From Pseudolactococcus insecticola (GTDB lineage Bacteria > Bacillota > Bacilli > Lactobacillales > Streptococcaceae), in the NCBI RefSeq assembly GCF_011170065.1, contig NZ_BLLH01000006.1, forward strand, positions 1 through 64,000: DNA of 64,000 bases. Reading direction: 5' to 3'. The notes under the pieces were generated by a model. It was given only the letters and a program-made list of their open reading frames with translations, had not been told where the DNA came from and ran no database searches. Each line of letters opens with the position of its first letter. Positions within the stretch are counted from its first letter, which is position 1. Both the position numbers and the translations under genes were made by a program. This document shows, piece by piece, positions 10,224 to 19,990 of this stretch.

Positions 10224-10251
10224 ATTATAGCATACTATTTTTATCTGTCAA
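10224..10251 (-). promoter_or_regulatory. Promoter of rpsP-khpA
   Basis: Minus strand TTGACA (10246-10251), 16-base spacer, TATAAT (10224-10229). The -35 is part of a hairpin-forming CTGTCAAG/CTTGACAG inverted repeat with a T-rich loop just after the guaC stop, which may also weaken read-through from guaC. Confidence 0.8.
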
Positions 10252-10280
10252 GAAAAAAACTTGACAGCGATGAAAAAGTT

Positions 10281-11270
10281 TTAGTGATTACTATCACCAT
10301 TCCAAATCGAGTTCTTGACAATCACATAATCGACCTTAGTCAGACTTTCGATATCACGCCCACCGGCGTAAGAAATCGAACTTTGCAGATCTTGTTGCAT
10401 TTCAGTCAAAGTATCTTGCAGATTGCCTTTGTGGGGCACGAGAATCTTCTTGCCTTCGACATTTTTCTTCTCACCTTTTTGGTACTCAGACGCTGAGCCA
10501 AAGTATTCTTTGTAGAGCTCGCCATCTTTTGTGATGGTTGCACCAGGACTTTCTTCGTGACCTGCAAATAGTGAACCGATCATGACAAATGTTGCGCCAA
10601 AACGGATGGATTTAGCAATGTCACCGTGCGTGCGAATCCCGCCATCAGCGATGATTGGCTTTCTTGCAGCCTTGGCACACCAGCGCAATGCAGCAAGTTG
10701 CCAACCGCCTGTGCCAAAACCAGTTTTGACTTTAGTAATGCAGACTTTTCCTGGACCAATACCAACTTTTGTCGCATCGGCACCCGCATTTTCAAGCTCA
10801 CGAACGGCCTCAGGTGTCCCGACATTTCCTGCTATAACAAAGGTTTCAGGAATCGTTTTTTTGATATACTGAATCATGCGAATGACGCTGTCTGAGTGAC
10901 CATGTGCGATGTCAATGGTGATAAACTCAGGCACGGCATTTTCAGCTTTTAGGCTGTCAATAAAGTCGTATTCATACGGCTTTACACCGACTGAGATAGA
11001 CGCAATCAGACCTTTTTCTTGCATTTTTTTGATGAAAGGAATTCGGCCTGCCTCGTCAAATCGGTGCATGACATAAAAATAGCCATTTTTCGCCAAAAAT
11101 TCAGCCACATCTTCATCAATAATGGTCTGCATGTTTGCCGGAACCACGGGAATTTTAAAACTATAATTGCCAAGTTTGACTGACGTATCAGCCTCACTGC
11201 GGCTGTCAATGATGCACTTGTTTGGCACCAACTGGATGTCTTCGTAGTCAAATACAGGTAAGTTGTTCAT
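10281..11270 (-). CDS. guaC: GMP reductase
   Basis: Reductively deaminates GMP to IMP with NADPH, linking guanine and adenine nucleotide pools. It is a 329-residue IMPDH/GMPR barrel. The catalytic cysteine lies in GPGKVCITK, with GNVGTPE and [16 protein letters not shown] phosphate-binding motifs. The start at 11270 ([13 protein letters not shown]) was chosen over an upstream ATG seven codons earlier because GGAG lies ten bases before it and it matches the family start. A PurBox, promoter and about 110-base leader lie upstream. Confidence 0.95.
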   Translation of the reverse strand: MNNLPVFDYEDIQLVPNKCIIDSRSEADTSVKLGNYSFKIPVVPANMQTIIDEDVAEFLAKNGYFYVMHRFDEAGRIPFIKKMQEKGLIASISVGVKPYEYDFIDSLKAENAVPEFITIDIAHGHSDSVIRMIQYIKKTIPETFVIAGNVGTPEAVRELENAGADATKVGIGPGKVCITKVKTGFGTGGWQLAALRWCAKAARKPIIADGGIRTHGDIAKSIRFGATFVMIGSLFAGHEESPGATITKDGELYKEYFGSASEYQKGEKKNVEGKKILVPHKGNLQDTLTEMQQDLQSSISYAGGRDIESLTKVDYVIVKNSIWNGDSNH

Positions 11271-11380
11271 AATGTTTGTTCTCCAAATCAAATAGGGTTA
11301 GTATTTGCAGAGACCGACCGAGTTGGGCATGCCAACCTCGCTATTGTGACAGATTATTCTTCTGCTCGTCACAACTTCCA
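11271..11380 (-). promoter_or_regulatory. Structured 5' leader of guaC
   Basis: From the predicted start point (about 11380) to the ATG there are about 110 bases. They can form TGTGAC...GTCACA and a GTTGG/CCAAC hairpin around CATG. There is no obvious terminator T run and no match to a purine riboswitch consensus that I can see. It could be a regulatory leader or an ordinary 5' UTR. Confidence 0.35.
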
Positions 11381-11386
11381 TAGCCT

Positions 11387-11416
11387 ATTATAAAACAACT
11401 TGCAGATAACTGACAA
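11387..11416 (-). promoter_or_regulatory. guaC promoter
   Basis: Minus strand TTGTCA (11411-11416), 18-base spacer, TATAAT (11387-11392). Confidence 0.65.
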
Positions 11417-11450
11417 GCTGTTTTCATAGTTTTACATGATTTCTCACGCA

Positions 11451-11463
11451 AATGTTCGGTTTT
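11451..11463 (-). promoter_or_regulatory. PurBox (PurR activator site) of guaC
   Basis: Minus strand AAAACCGAACATT matches the lactococcal PurBox AWWWCCGAACWWT at every position. Its centre is about 76 bases upstream of the predicted guaC start point, the spacing known for PurR-activated promoters in Lactococcus lactis. It abuts the end of the cls coding region. Confidence 0.8.
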
Positions 11464-12935
11464 TACAGCATAGGGCCGATCAGACGTGCAATACCTTCCT
11501 TAAATCTGATAAAAATCGAACGTTCTTCGTAACGTGCCAATGTCAGCTGTTGACTAACCGTCAGATCCATCATGAAATTCTCCCGCAGTTTTTGAGAAAA
11601 GGCTTTGTTATAGATAATCATGTTCCCCTCAAAATCTAGCATGAAACTGCGATAGTCAAAATTGGCAGAGCCAACAGATGCAAAGCTCCCATCAATGATA
11701 ATCGTCTTTGCGTGTACGAAACCATTTTCATAAGTATAAACCTCAGCGCCATACTTGACAAGACTCGCACTGTAATAGTAGGTCGCCCAGTAAACAAAGG
11801 GGTGGTCAGGCTTGTTTGGTATCAGCATCTTGACCTTGACACCACTCATGAGGGCGAGTTTCAGCGCCTCGTGAATGGCGTCATCCGGGATATAATAGGG
11901 CGTCTGGATGATGATCTCGTCCTCTGCACCGTTGATCATCTTGAGATAAGCCATCTTGATCTGCTCGCGCTTGCTATCAGGGCCACTCGACACAAACTGC
12001 GCCGTGATATTCCCAGATGAAGCGGTTTCAGGAAAATAGCTGAGCGAGTCTGTAATCTCGTACTTATGCTGACTATTCCAGTCCATGATAAAACGGTTTT
12101 GCAGCGAATAAACAACATCTCCCGTCACCCGCAAGTGATTATCACGCCAATAACCAAATTTCTTGGTCACACTCACATACTCATCGCCCACGTTAAAGCC
12201 ACCCGTATAGCCGATTTTCCCATCAATGACGACAATTTTCCGGTGCAGACGATAGTTGGTCCGTGGATTGATGATCGGCATGATCAGCGGAAAGAAATAA
12301 ACTACCTGACCACCTAAGTCAGTCAATTCCTTAAATTGCCGCAATTTCGTGCCGTTTGAGCCCCAGGCGTCAACCAAGACGCGGACTTCAACGCCACGCT
12401 TACGTGCCCGAATCAAAGCTTGGTAAAGTTCTTGTCCGAGATTATCCATGCGGAAAATATAGTACTCAACGTGCACGTTCTCGCGAGCACGATCGATATC
12501 TGCAATCAGTGCATCAAACTTTTCCCTGCCATCTGTAAATAGCGTAACTTCAGTGTTCATAGACACAATCGACTCTTCAGAAATAAAAAGCATGTGTAAT
12601 AACTGCCCAATCACGTGATTATCCGTGATTTTAGTCAGAAATTTATTTTCTGAAAACGCTTTTTTCGCGTGCGTTATTTCCCGCTCAAATCCTGGTCTCA
12701 GCTGAGTTTGTAGATCAAAAATCCGAATATCCGAAATGCCACGGCCGATGAGAATATAGAGAATAAAGCCAAAAAGCGGTAAAACATTGACCACAAAAAG
12801 CCACGACCAGGTCGAGGCAGTATTTTTGCGCTCACGAAAAATGATAATAATCGAAAGCAAGATATCAATCAGGCCAAGAAAGTTGAAAAAATAAGTCCTG
12901 ATCACGTCCCATATAATAGTTAATAAATCACTCAT
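11463..12935 (-). CDS. cls: Cardiolipin synthase
   Basis: A 490-residue membrane enzyme that joins two phosphatidylglycerols to cardiolipin. Two N-terminal transmembrane helices (about residues 13-30 and 40-62) precede two phospholipase-D domains. Each carries an HKD motif: HRKIVVIDGKIGYTGG and HAKTIIIDGSFASVGSANFD. The start ATG lies one base after GGAGG, too close for normal use. A TAAAAT box ends six bases before the ATG, so a leaderless start is more likely. Confidence 0.93.
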   Translation of the reverse strand: MSDLLTIIWDVIRTYFFNFLGLIDILLSIIIIFRERKNTASTWSWLFVVNVLPLFGFILYILIGRGISDIRIFDLQTQLRPGFEREITHAKKAFSENKFLTKITDNHVIGQLLHMLFISEESIVSMNTEVTLFTDGREKFDALIADIDRARENVHVEYYIFRMDNLGQELYQALIRARKRGVEVRVLVDAWGSNGTKLRQFKELTDLGGQVVYFFPLIMPIINPRTNYRLHRKIVVIDGKIGYTGGFNVGDEYVSVTKKFGYWRDNHLRVTGDVVYSLQNRFIMDWNSQHKYEITDSLSYFPETASSGNITAQFVSSGPDSKREQIKMAYLKMINGAEDEIIIQTPYYIPDDAIHEALKLALMSGVKVKMLIPNKPDHPFVYWATYYYSASLVKYGAEVYTYENGFVHAKTIIIDGSFASVGSANFDYRSFMLDFEGNMIIYNKAFSQKLRENFMMDLTVSQQLTLARYEERSIFIRFKEGIARLIGPML

Positions 12936-12941
12936 TCCTCC

Positions 12942-12950
12942 ATTTTAACA
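12942..12950 (-). promoter_or_regulatory. Extended -10 promoter, predicted leaderless cls transcript
   Basis: Minus strand TGTTAAAAT, then GGAGGA, then ATG. Spacing is identical to the thyA, rimM, lspA and gntR promoters. Confidence 0.45.
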
Positions 12951-13007
12951 TAATTCTGAGAAAAAGATAACTGCTAGGACTTTTCAGCAGAACGCTTAGG
13001 ATTATAG

Positions 13008-13013
13008 TATAAT
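13008..13013 (+). promoter_or_regulatory. -10 box of the yczE-like gene, predicted leaderless
   Basis: TATAAT, six bases, ATG on the plus strand. No Shine-Dalgarno sequence precedes the start; the -35 is poor. Confidence 0.5.
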
Positions 13014-13019
13014 AAAGTC

Positions 13020-13688
13020 ATGATAAAAACACAGGATGGCTTACGAAAGCCTACGATTTTTGAGGCTTTTTGCTACTTTGTGCTCTCACTTTTGATCAAT
13101 GCCACAGGCAATGGTCTGACGGTTGCGGCCAACATGGGCAGCAGTATGTGGACGGCTTCTGCCGCCAATATCGCGCATGATTTCAACTTTTCTATCGCCT
13201 GGGTGCTTGTCATCTATGGCGCCTCGCAGATTCTGATCAACATCGCACTCACCCGTCAGATTGACCTGCCACGTATTTTGGGCAATGTTGTCTTTATTTC
13301 TTTTTTCGGTCCATTTGTGAGTTTATTCAAGACTTTTTTTATCGCCTTAGGTGTGCCCCAGCTGCCAATAGTGGCTGTAATTTTTCTAGATATTTTGGGC
13401 ATTTTCCTAGTCGGTATCGCTGTTTCTATCTATCAACGGCTAAATCTGATCTTGCATCCTGGCGATGAGATGACCAATATCCTGCGCTTTCGCTATTTTA
13501 ACGGCAACGCCAAACTTGCCCAATGGGTCAATTTTTCAATCCCTGCTGCTGTTATGTTGCTGCTTGTCATCAGCTTTCATCAGCTAGTCGCAGTCAATAT
13601 CGGCACCGCAGTCGCTCTGCTTTTTCAAGGGACGATTATCAACTACGCTGATCAATATGTTTTTCCTAGCTTGACGCATCGTTTGTGA
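13020..13688 (+). CDS. YczE/YyaS-type integral membrane protein
   Basis: 222 residues with about five to six hydrophobic segments and no catalytic motifs; the only plus-strand gene of the chromosomal part. The layout resembles the YczE/YyaS/YitT membrane family, whose members are poorly characterised (some linked to lipopeptide export or sugar-related regulation). It is divergent from cls and convergent with guaA, and shares a bidirectional terminator with guaA. The exact function is unknown. The start sits six bases after a -10 box. Confidence 0.75.
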   Translation: MIKTQDGLRKPTIFEAFCYFVLSLLINATGNGLTVAANMGSSMWTASAANIAHDFNFSIAWVLVIYGASQILINIALTRQIDLPRILGNVVFISFFGPFVSLFKTFFIALGVPQLPIVAVIFLDILGIFLVGIAVSIYQRLNLILHPGDEMTNILRFRYFNGNAKLAQWVNFSIPAAVMLLLVISFHQLVAVNIGTAVALLFQGTIINYADQYVFPSLTHRL

Positions 13689-13699
13689 TTGGTGGTATG

Positions 13700-13736
13700 A
13701 AAACAGCACTTTCAACAAAGAAAGTGCTGTTTTTTT
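13700..13736. terminator. Bidirectional terminator between yczE-like gene and guaA
   Basis: AAAACAGCACTTTC and GAAAGTGCTGTTTT form a 14-bp perfect stem with a six-base loop; T and A runs flank it on both strands. Confidence 0.92.
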
Positions 13737-13753
13737 ACTTCAATCTCTAACTT

Positions 13754-15307
13754 TTATTCCCACTCAACCGTTGCAGGTGGTTTCGCCGTAATGTCGTAAA
13801 CGACGCGGTTGACGCCTTTGACTTCATTTGTGATGCGGCGTGATACTTCGGCTAGGACTTGCCAGTCAATCTCAGCAAAGTCTGCTGTCATGCCGTCGAT
13901 TGATGTGATGGCACGGATGGCGATGACAGTATCGTAACTCCGAAAATCACCCGTTACGCCGACCGAGCTGACACCTGTATCAACCGTGAAATACTGCCAA
14001 ATTTTTTCATTGAGTCCTGCTTTTGCAATCTCTTCACGCAGGATCAAATCAGAATCACGCACTTTTTCGAGGCGCGGCTCTGTAATTTCACCCATGATCC
14101 GAATGGCAAGACCAGGACCTGGGAAAGGTTGGCGCCACACGAGATCATGCGGCATACCAAGTACTTCACCGAGTTCGCGTACTTCGTCCTTGAAAAGCTT
14201 GTTAAGTGGTTCAATCAGCTCAAACTGCATGTCGTCAGGTAGACCACCAACATTGTGGTGACTTTTAATGGTTTGTGCGGTTTCAGTTCCCGACTCGATG
14301 ACGTCCGTATAAAGCGTGCCTTGTGCCAAAAAGTCTACGCCATCGAGCTTAGACGCCTCATCGTCAAAGACTTCGATAAATTCATTACCGATGATTTTAC
14401 GTTTTTTCTCAGGGTCAGAAACACCTGCGAGTTTGCTCATGAAACGCTCTTTTGAGTCGACTTTGATGATATTGAGCCCGAACTTTCCACCTAGGTCGTT
14501 CATGACTTGCTCAGCCTCACCTTTGCGCAAAAGCCCGTGGTCAACAAAGATAGAGGTCAGCTGATCACCAATCGCACGCTGTAATAACACCCCAACAACA
14601 GATGAATCAACGCCGCCAGACAAGCCTAACAAGACTTTTTTATCGCCAACTTTAGCACGGATTTCTGCGATTTGTTGGTCAACAAATCCTGCCATTGACC
14701 AGTCGCCTGACGCTTTTGCAATATTTTTTACGAAATTTTCGATGATGACGTGGCCGTATTCGCTGAGTGTTGTTTCAGCGTGAAACTGAACGCCATAAAG
14801 TCCTTTTTCATCATTTGCAATCGCTGCAATCGGTGTTTTATCCGTATGCGCCGCAATTGTAAAGCCTTCTGGTAAGCTTGTGACATTGTCAGAATGGCTC
14901 ATGAGCACTGTCTGTTCTGACGGCGTGCCAGCTAGGAGTTTTGACGTCGCATCAAGCGTGATACTTGTCGGACCAAATTCACCATTGCCAGGATTGGCTT
15001 CGACTTTACCGCCTAGTTTTTGCGTCATCAGCTGCATGCCGTAACAGATGCCCAAAACAGGGATGCCAAGCTCAAACACACCTGGATCAATGTCAAAAGC
15101 ATTGTCTTCATAGACTGAGTTTGGACCGCCTGAGATGATGATGGCTTTGGGATCATACGCCTTAATCTCATCTAGCGTCATTTTGTGGCTTTTTAGCTCT
15201 GAAAAAACGCCAAATTCGCGGATACGACGGGTAATCAGCTGATTGTACTGGCTACCGTAGTCCAGCACGATAATCTTTTGCAGTTTTTCGTCAAAATTGG
15301 TTGTCAA
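13754..15307 (-). CDS. guaA: GMP synthase (glutamine-hydrolysing)
   Basis: 517 residues that aminate XMP to GMP. The N-terminal class I glutamine amidotransferase has the nucleophile Cys in GICYGMQL and the His-Glu pair in [11 protein letters not shown]. The ATP pyrophosphatase has the PP-loop LSGGVDSSV, and a C-terminal dimerisation domain ends in [10 protein letters not shown]. The start codon is TTG at 15307: AAGGAG lies seven bases upstream and the first residues match GuaA. It is well separated from rluD by about 68 bases. Confidence 0.97.
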   Translation of the reverse strand: MTTNFDEKLQKIIVLDYGSQYNQLITRRIREFGVFSELKSHKMTLDEIKAYDPKAIIISGGPNSVYEDNAFDIDPGVFELGIPVLGICYGMQLMTQKLGGKVEANPGNGEFGPTSITLDATSKLLAGTPSEQTVLMSHSDNVTSLPEGFTIAAHTDKTPIAAIANDEKGLYGVQFHAETTLSEYGHVIIENFVKNIAKASGDWSMAGFVDQQIAEIRAKVGDKKVLLGLSGGVDSSVVGVLLQRAIGDQLTSIFVDHGLLRKGEAEQVMNDLGGKFGLNIIKVDSKERFMSKLAGVSDPEKKRKIIGNEFIEVFDDEASKLDGVDFLAQGTLYTDVIESGTETAQTIKSHHNVGGLPDDMQFELIEPLNKLFKDEVRELGEVLGMPHDLVWRQPFPGPGLAIRIMGEITEPRLEKVRDSDLILREEIAKAGLNEKIWQYFTVDTGVSSVGVTGDFRSYDTVIAIRAITSIDGMTADFAEIDWQVLAEVSRRITNEVKGVNRVVYDITAKPPATVEWE

Positions 15308-15375
15308 TGTGGCACTCCTTATGTTTTATCTGATACCATTTTACCATAAAAAATGGCGGTTTTGCGACTTGAATT

Positions 15376-16278
15376 TTAATTTTCAGCCCTGAGTTTTTCA
15401 AGTGTTTGAGTAAACAATGCCGGAGGCTCGCTCTCAAACTCTAGCCACTCATGCGTCGTTGGGTGTTCAAATCCGAGCACTTGTGCATGCAGAAACTGAC
15501 CGTGGTTAGGCTTGAGCTCATTTTTTGGGCCGTAAAGCGGATCGCCTGCAACAGGATGACCGATATAGGCCATATGCACCCTGATCTGATGGGTGCGACC
15601 TGTTTCGAGCTCAAGTGACACAAGCGTGAAATCACCAAAACGCTCAAGCACTTCAAAGTGTGTCAGCGCGTGCTTACCACCTGCAATAACCGCCTGTTTC
15701 TTGCGGTCCTTGGTGCTGCGACCAACTGGCGCCTCGATGACACCACGGTCATTGAGCAAATTACCATGCACAATCGCGATATAACGGCGTTTTGACGTGT
15801 GCGCCTTGAGCTGCGCCGCTAAAAATTCGTGCGCCTGATCGTTTTTTGCTATCATCAGAAGACCACTCGTGTCCTTGTCAATCCTGTGGACAATGCCTGG
15901 TCTGATGATGCCATTAATGCTTGAAAGCTGCGTCATATGGTACATGAGCGCATTGACAAGCGTGCCTGTTTTGTGACCTGCTGATGGATGCACGACCATG
16001 CCTTGTGGTTTATTGATCACGGCTAGATCATCATCTTCATAGATGATCTCAAGCGGGATATTTTCTGGCTCGTAGCTCAGCACTTCAGGCTCAGGGAGCT
16101 CAAAAGTGATTAGATCGTTTTCTTGTACTTTATACTTGGCTTTTTTGAGTTCGTTATTTACAAAAACGGCATCTTTTTTGATGAGGTCATTTGCGAGCGT
16201 TCGTGAGACATCTGAGTTGTCTGAGATGGCTTTATCTAGGCGCAATCCTGCGCTTGATGCTTTAATTTTGAGTTTCAT
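15376..16278 (-). CDS. rluD: RluD-family 23S rRNA pseudouridine synthase
   Basis: 300 residues: an N-terminal S4 RNA-binding domain (LRLDKAISD...SRTLANDLIK) and a catalytic domain whose aspartate is in HRIDKDTSGLL. The RTHQIRVHMAYIGHPVAGDPLYG motif, shown here only by its ends, is complete in the frame. It modifies uridines of 23S rRNA (helix 69 or similar). It overlaps the end of lspA by 4 bases; lspA-rluD is a conserved Firmicutes pair. Confidence 0.93.
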   Translation of the reverse strand: MKLKIKASSAGLRLDKAISDNSDVSRTLANDLIKKDAVFVNNELKKAKYKVQENDLITFELPEPEVLSYEPENIPLEIIYEDDDLAVINKPQGMVVHPSAGHKTGTLVNALMYHMTQLSSINGIIRPGIVHRIDKDTSGLLMIAKNDQAHEFLAAQLKAHTSKRRYIAIVHGNLLNDRGVIEAPVGRSTKDRKKQAVIAGGKHALTHFEVLERFGDFTLVSLELETGRTHQIRVHMAYIGHPVAGDPLYGPKNELKPNHGQFLHAQVLGFEHPTTHEWLEFESEPPALFTQTLEKLRAEN

Positions 16279-16769
16279 GCGTGCCCTTCATTGACATCTT
16301 TTTTATTATTTTCAATATCGTCTTTATCCGTCAAAATACCGATAAACAACAGCACAAAGCCTATGGTTAATAAGACATCTGCGACATTAAAAATAGGAAA
16401 ATTAACAAAATCAATCTGGAACATATCTACAACATAACCCTGACGCATGCGGTCAATGAAATTGCCAAGTGCCCCTGAGATAATCAGCGTCAGACCGAAA
16501 GCATACCAATTTTTACTGAGATTTTTCATCAGAAACCAGATGGCAACGCACACGGCGACAATGGTAATCACAAGGAAAAACCACTGCTGTCCTTCAAGCA
16601 TTGACCACGCAGCGCCGTCATTTCTGAGGTTGGTCAGAGATAAAACGTGCTTGATAACTGTTTTTTGTCCTGATAGCTTGATATACTGTGTAATGGCATG
16701 CTTGACAAGCTGATCAAGGATTAACCCCAGCACGATAATAATGGGTAGACTGATTTTTTTTAACTTCAT
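16275..16769 (-). CDS. lspA: Lipoprotein signal peptidase
   Basis: A 164-residue, four-helix membrane aspartyl protease that cleaves prolipoprotein signal peptides after lipidation. The two catalytic aspartates are in GNFIDRMRQG and FNVADVLLTIG. N-terminal LILDQLVKH and the conserved RNDGAAWS loop are present. The C-terminus is longer and charged. A -10 box ends six bases before the ATG and there is no ribosome-binding site, so a leaderless transcript is predicted. rluD follows with overlap. Confidence 0.95.
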   Translation of the reverse strand: MKLKKISLPIIIVLGLILDQLVKHAITQYIKLSGQKTVIKHVLSLTNLRNDGAAWSMLEGQQWFFLVITIVAVCVAIWFLMKNLSKNWYAFGLTLIISGALGNFIDRMRQGYVVDMFQIDFVNFPIFNVADVLLTIGFVLLFIGILTDKDDIENNKKDVNEGHA

Positions 16770-16775
16770 CTGTCT

Positions 16776-16784
16776 ATTATATCA
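16776..16784 (-). promoter_or_regulatory. Extended -10 promoter, leaderless lspA
   Basis: Minus strand TGATATAAT, AGACAG, ATG. It follows directly on the T run of the parC terminator. Confidence 0.6.
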
Positions 16785-16815
16785 AAAAAAACAGGGCTCT
16801 GCTTAGGCAATTCCC
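16785..16815 (-). terminator. Terminator after parC
   Basis: AGGG...CCCT with a long loop, followed by eight T on the minus strand. The stem is short but the placement and T run fit. Confidence 0.55.
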
Positions 16816-16829
16816 TATTTTTAAAAGTT

Positions 16830-19295
16830 TTATTCGTGATCAGAAGCTAGTTTCTCGTAAGCTTTTAAAACGCCGTGTTCAACTGCTTCATCAAAGATAA
16901 ATGCGCCGTTTGCGGTTCTCTCAGATGTATGAAGATCAGGTAGATTGATGTCAAAATGCTTGTTTGTTTCTGAGACGACTTCGAGCACTTGCGTCTCATT
17001 GTCACTTTCAGCAAACAAATCGCCACCATAAAGATTTTTCACTAAGCCTGATGCAAACACGCGGTGTGGTGCCTTTTTAAGCTCACGCAAGATTAGCATG
17101 CCACGACCTGCGCGACTCTTGCTCGGAATTTCCGTGAATTTCACACGTTTCAAACTACCACGCTGCGTCAAGACGTAAAACGAGTCTGTACTAGCAAAGT
17201 AAGCAGATACCAGAAAATCATCTTCTTTAAGATTGATTGACTTAACCCCTGCGGCTTTTGCGCCAACAAGTGGCACGTCTTCTGACGAAAATCTGAGGGC
17301 ATAGCCATTATAAGTCACAAGCATGAGATCTGCGTTTTGGGCAAGTTCAATGGTGATGACTTTATCGTCAGACTGCTTGAACTTTGCATATTGTGCAGAT
17401 TTTGAACGATAGGTCCGCCATGGTTTGAAGTCTGACATGGCAATTTTTTTGATCAAGCCAAACTTGGTTGCCATCAGAAGTTCCTGACTTTCAAGCTCAA
17501 AGTCATCTAAAATTTGGACCATTAAAATCTCTTCGTCTTGTGAAAAGTTATTGACGAGTGATGAGCTGTGTGTCCCAATATCTTTCCATTTGATGTCGTC
17601 AAGCTCATGAATCGGCCGATAGATGACATTGCCAAGAGACGTGAACATGAGCAGATGCTGGGTTGTAAGCGCATTTTGATGAAAGAGCAGCACGTCATCT
17701 TCGCGTTTGCCGATTTCATCAAGTTTTGAGGCGCCAAAACTGCGTGGCGTCGTGCGCTTGACGTAACCCGCGCGGGTCACACTGACAATGGTTTCTTCTT
17801 TGACAATCAGCGACTGCGCTTCGACTTCTATCGTTTCCACTTCGTCAACTAGAACGCTTTTTCGTGGCTGCGCAAATTTCTTTTTGACCTCACGCAGCTC
17901 ACGTTTCATGACGTTAAACATGGTTTTTTCATCGTTGATGATGGCTGACAAGGTTGTGATGCGCTCTTTTAGCTCAGCTTCTTCACTTTGCAAGGTTACA
18001 ACGTCTGTATTCGTCAGACGGTAGAGCTGCAAGGTTACGATGGCCTCAGCCTGCGCTTCACTAAACTCATATGACGCGATCAAGTTTTCTTTGGCGTCAG
18101 ACTTATTATCACTGGCGCGAATCAGCGCAATGACTTCATCCAAGATGCTCAAAACACGGATGAGCCCTTCAACGATATGCAGGCGCTTTTCAGCCTTATC
18201 ACGGTCAAAAATCGAGCGCGAACGGATAATATCACGTTTATGACTGATATAGCTCGATAAAATCGGCACAATCCCAACTTGACGTGGTGTCGCATTGTCG
18301 ATGGCAACCATGTTGAAATTATAGTTGACTTGCAGGTCTGTGTATTTGAGGAAGTAATTTAAAATCAGATCGCTGTCAGCGTCTTTTCTGAGCTCAATTG
18401 CGATGCGCAGCCCGTCTCTATCAGACTCATCACGCACTTCTGCGATGCCTGCAACTTTCGCATTGACACGGACATCGTCGATTTTTTTGACCAGTGTCGC
18501 CTTGTTTAACTCATAGGGAATCTCTGTGATGACAATCTGTGTCTTACCACCTTTGAGCTCTTCTATGGCTGTTTTTGAGCGGACAACAACCTTACCTTTA
18601 CCTGTTTCATAGGCCTTTTTAATTTCTGACTTACCCTGGATGGTAGCACCTGTCGGAAAATCTGGCCCAGGTAAAAATTGCATGAGTTTATCGACATCAG
18701 CGCTCGGATGGTCAATCATATAGATCGTCGCATCGATAACTTCACCTAAATTATGCGTCGGAATATCTGTTGCATAACCAGCTGAAATCCCTGTCGAGCC
18801 ATTGACCAAAAGGTTTGGAAAACTGGCAGGCAAAACAGTAGGCTCTTTTTCAGTATCGTCAAAATTCCAAGCAAAAGGTACTGTATCTTTATCTATGTCC
18901 TCAAGCAAATAAGTCGCAATTTCTGACAGACGTGCTTCGGTATAACGCATGGCAGCGGGTGGATCACCGTCCATAGAGCCGTTATTGCCGTGCATCTCAA
19001 CCAGCACTTCGCCCATTTTCCAGTCCTGCGACAAACGCACCATGGCATCATAAATCGAGCTATCCCCGTGCGGGTGATAGTTCCCCATGATATTTCCCAC
19101 GGACTTGGCAGACTTGCGGTAACCCTTGTCAAAGGTGTTGCCGTCTTTATTCATCGAATAAAGAATCCGACGCTGAACGGGTTTAAGGCCATCACGAATA
19201 TCAGGCAGCGCGCGCTCCTGGATGATATATTTAGAATAGCGACCAAAACGGTCACCCATAATCTCCTCAAGAGAGAGTTTTTGAACATTACTCAT
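16830..19295 (-). CDS. parC: DNA topoisomerase IV subunit A
   Basis: 821 residues; the DNA-cleaving subunit that decatenates daughter chromosomes. The active-site tyrosine is in AMRYTEARLS (about residue 118). The quinolone-determining region reads HPHGDSSIYDAM with wild-type-like serine. The C-terminal beta-pinwheel blades (residues about 500-800) include several GxxxR/K-type blade motifs. It is separated from parE by ktrB and ktrA, all on the same strand with minimal spacing. Confidence 0.96.
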   Translation of the reverse strand: MSNVQKLSLEEIMGDRFGRYSKYIIQERALPDIRDGLKPVQRRILYSMNKDGNTFDKGYRKSAKSVGNIMGNYHPHGDSSIYDAMVRLSQDWKMGEVLVEMHGNNGSMDGDPPAAMRYTEARLSEIATYLLEDIDKDTVPFAWNFDDTEKEPTVLPASFPNLLVNGSTGISAGYATDIPTHNLGEVIDATIYMIDHPSADVDKLMQFLPGPDFPTGATIQGKSEIKKAYETGKGKVVVRSKTAIEELKGGKTQIVITEIPYELNKATLVKKIDDVRVNAKVAGIAEVRDESDRDGLRIAIELRKDADSDLILNYFLKYTDLQVNYNFNMVAIDNATPRQVGIVPILSSYISHKRDIIRSRSIFDRDKAEKRLHIVEGLIRVLSILDEVIALIRASDNKSDAKENLIASYEFSEAQAEAIVTLQLYRLTNTDVVTLQSEEAELKERITTLSAIINDEKTMFNVMKRELREVKKKFAQPRKSVLVDEVETIEVEAQSLIVKEETIVSVTRAGYVKRTTPRSFGASKLDEIGKREDDVLLFHQNALTTQHLLMFTSLGNVIYRPIHELDDIKWKDIGTHSSSLVNNFSQDEEILMVQILDDFELESQELLMATKFGLIKKIAMSDFKPWRTYRSKSAQYAKFKQSDDKVITIELAQNADLMLVTYNGYALRFSSEDVPLVGAKAAGVKSINLKEDDFLVSAYFASTDSFYVLTQRGSLKRVKFTEIPSKSRAGRGMLILRELKKAPHRVFASGLVKNLYGGDLFAESDNETQVLEVVSETNKHFDINLPDLHTSERTANGAFIFDEAVEHGVLKAYEKLASDHE

Positions 19296-19316
19296 AATAA
19301 TAACTTTTTTCTTTTC

Positions 19317-19970
19317 TTAAATGATTTCAGAGAATTTTTCGATGTCTGTTTTAGTGCCAACAAGATAGAGAATGTCACCAATACCGATCTTGGTGTCGTG
19401 CCTACCAATGCTTGCCGTGCCGTCTGTTTTGTTGATAAATGCGACATTGACACGATAAGTCTGCGTCAGATTCGCCTGAAACAGGGTCAGACCGTCAAAC
19501 TTGATATTTCTCACTTTCATCTTGGCAAATGAATAATCGTCAGACAGGTCAAGATAGTCTGAAATATCAGGGTGGGCAAGGTTATCAGCCACACGGTTTC
19601 CCGCATCTTTTTCAGGCTGGATAATCCTATCAGCACCGATTTTTTCAAGTACTTTGACCTGAACGTCAGTTGTTGCCTTGGCAATGACGTTTCGGGCACC
19701 AGACTCCACCACAATCATCGTAGTCAGGATACTCGCTTGAACGTTCTGACCGATTGCGATGACAACGCCGTCAAATTTGTCAATCTCGATATTTTTTAAC
19801 ACACGCTCATCTGTTGCATCTGCAATCATTACGTGCGTGGCGATATCTTTGAAATCATCAATTTTTTTGGCATCTGTATCAATCACCACAACTTCATAAT
19901 TATTTTTGACAAGACTTCTGACGACGCTTGAACCAAAGCGCCCCAGACCAATAACACAGAAACTTTTCAT
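19317..19970 (-). CDS. ktrA: K+ uptake regulatory subunit (RCK) KtrA/TrkA
   Basis: 217 residues: an N-terminal RCK/Rossmann domain with GLGRFGSSVVRSL and the acidic end of strand 2 (VVVIDTDAKKI), and a C-terminal RCK_C ligand domain. It forms the cytosolic gating ring for KtrB and binds ATP/ADP and, in other species, c-di-AMP in the RCK_C domain. It lies just downstream of ktrB and 21 bases before parC. Confidence 0.93.
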   Translation of the reverse strand: MKSFCVIGLGRFGSSVVRSLVKNNYEVVVIDTDAKKIDDFKDIATHVMIADATDERVLKNIEIDKFDGVVIAIGQNVQASILTTMIVVESGARNVIAKATTDVQVKVLEKIGADRIIQPEKDAGNRVADNLAHPDISDYLDLSDDYSFAKMKVRNIKFDGLTLFQANLTQTYRVNVAFINKTDGTASIGRHDTKIGIGDILYLVGTKTDIEKFSEII

Positions 19971-19990
19971 GATTTTTCTTTCTTAACTTG

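Noticed and set aside
11271-11380. Purine riboswitch before guaC
   Set aside because: The conserved junction bases of the purine aptamer could not be found, and a PurBox explains regulation.
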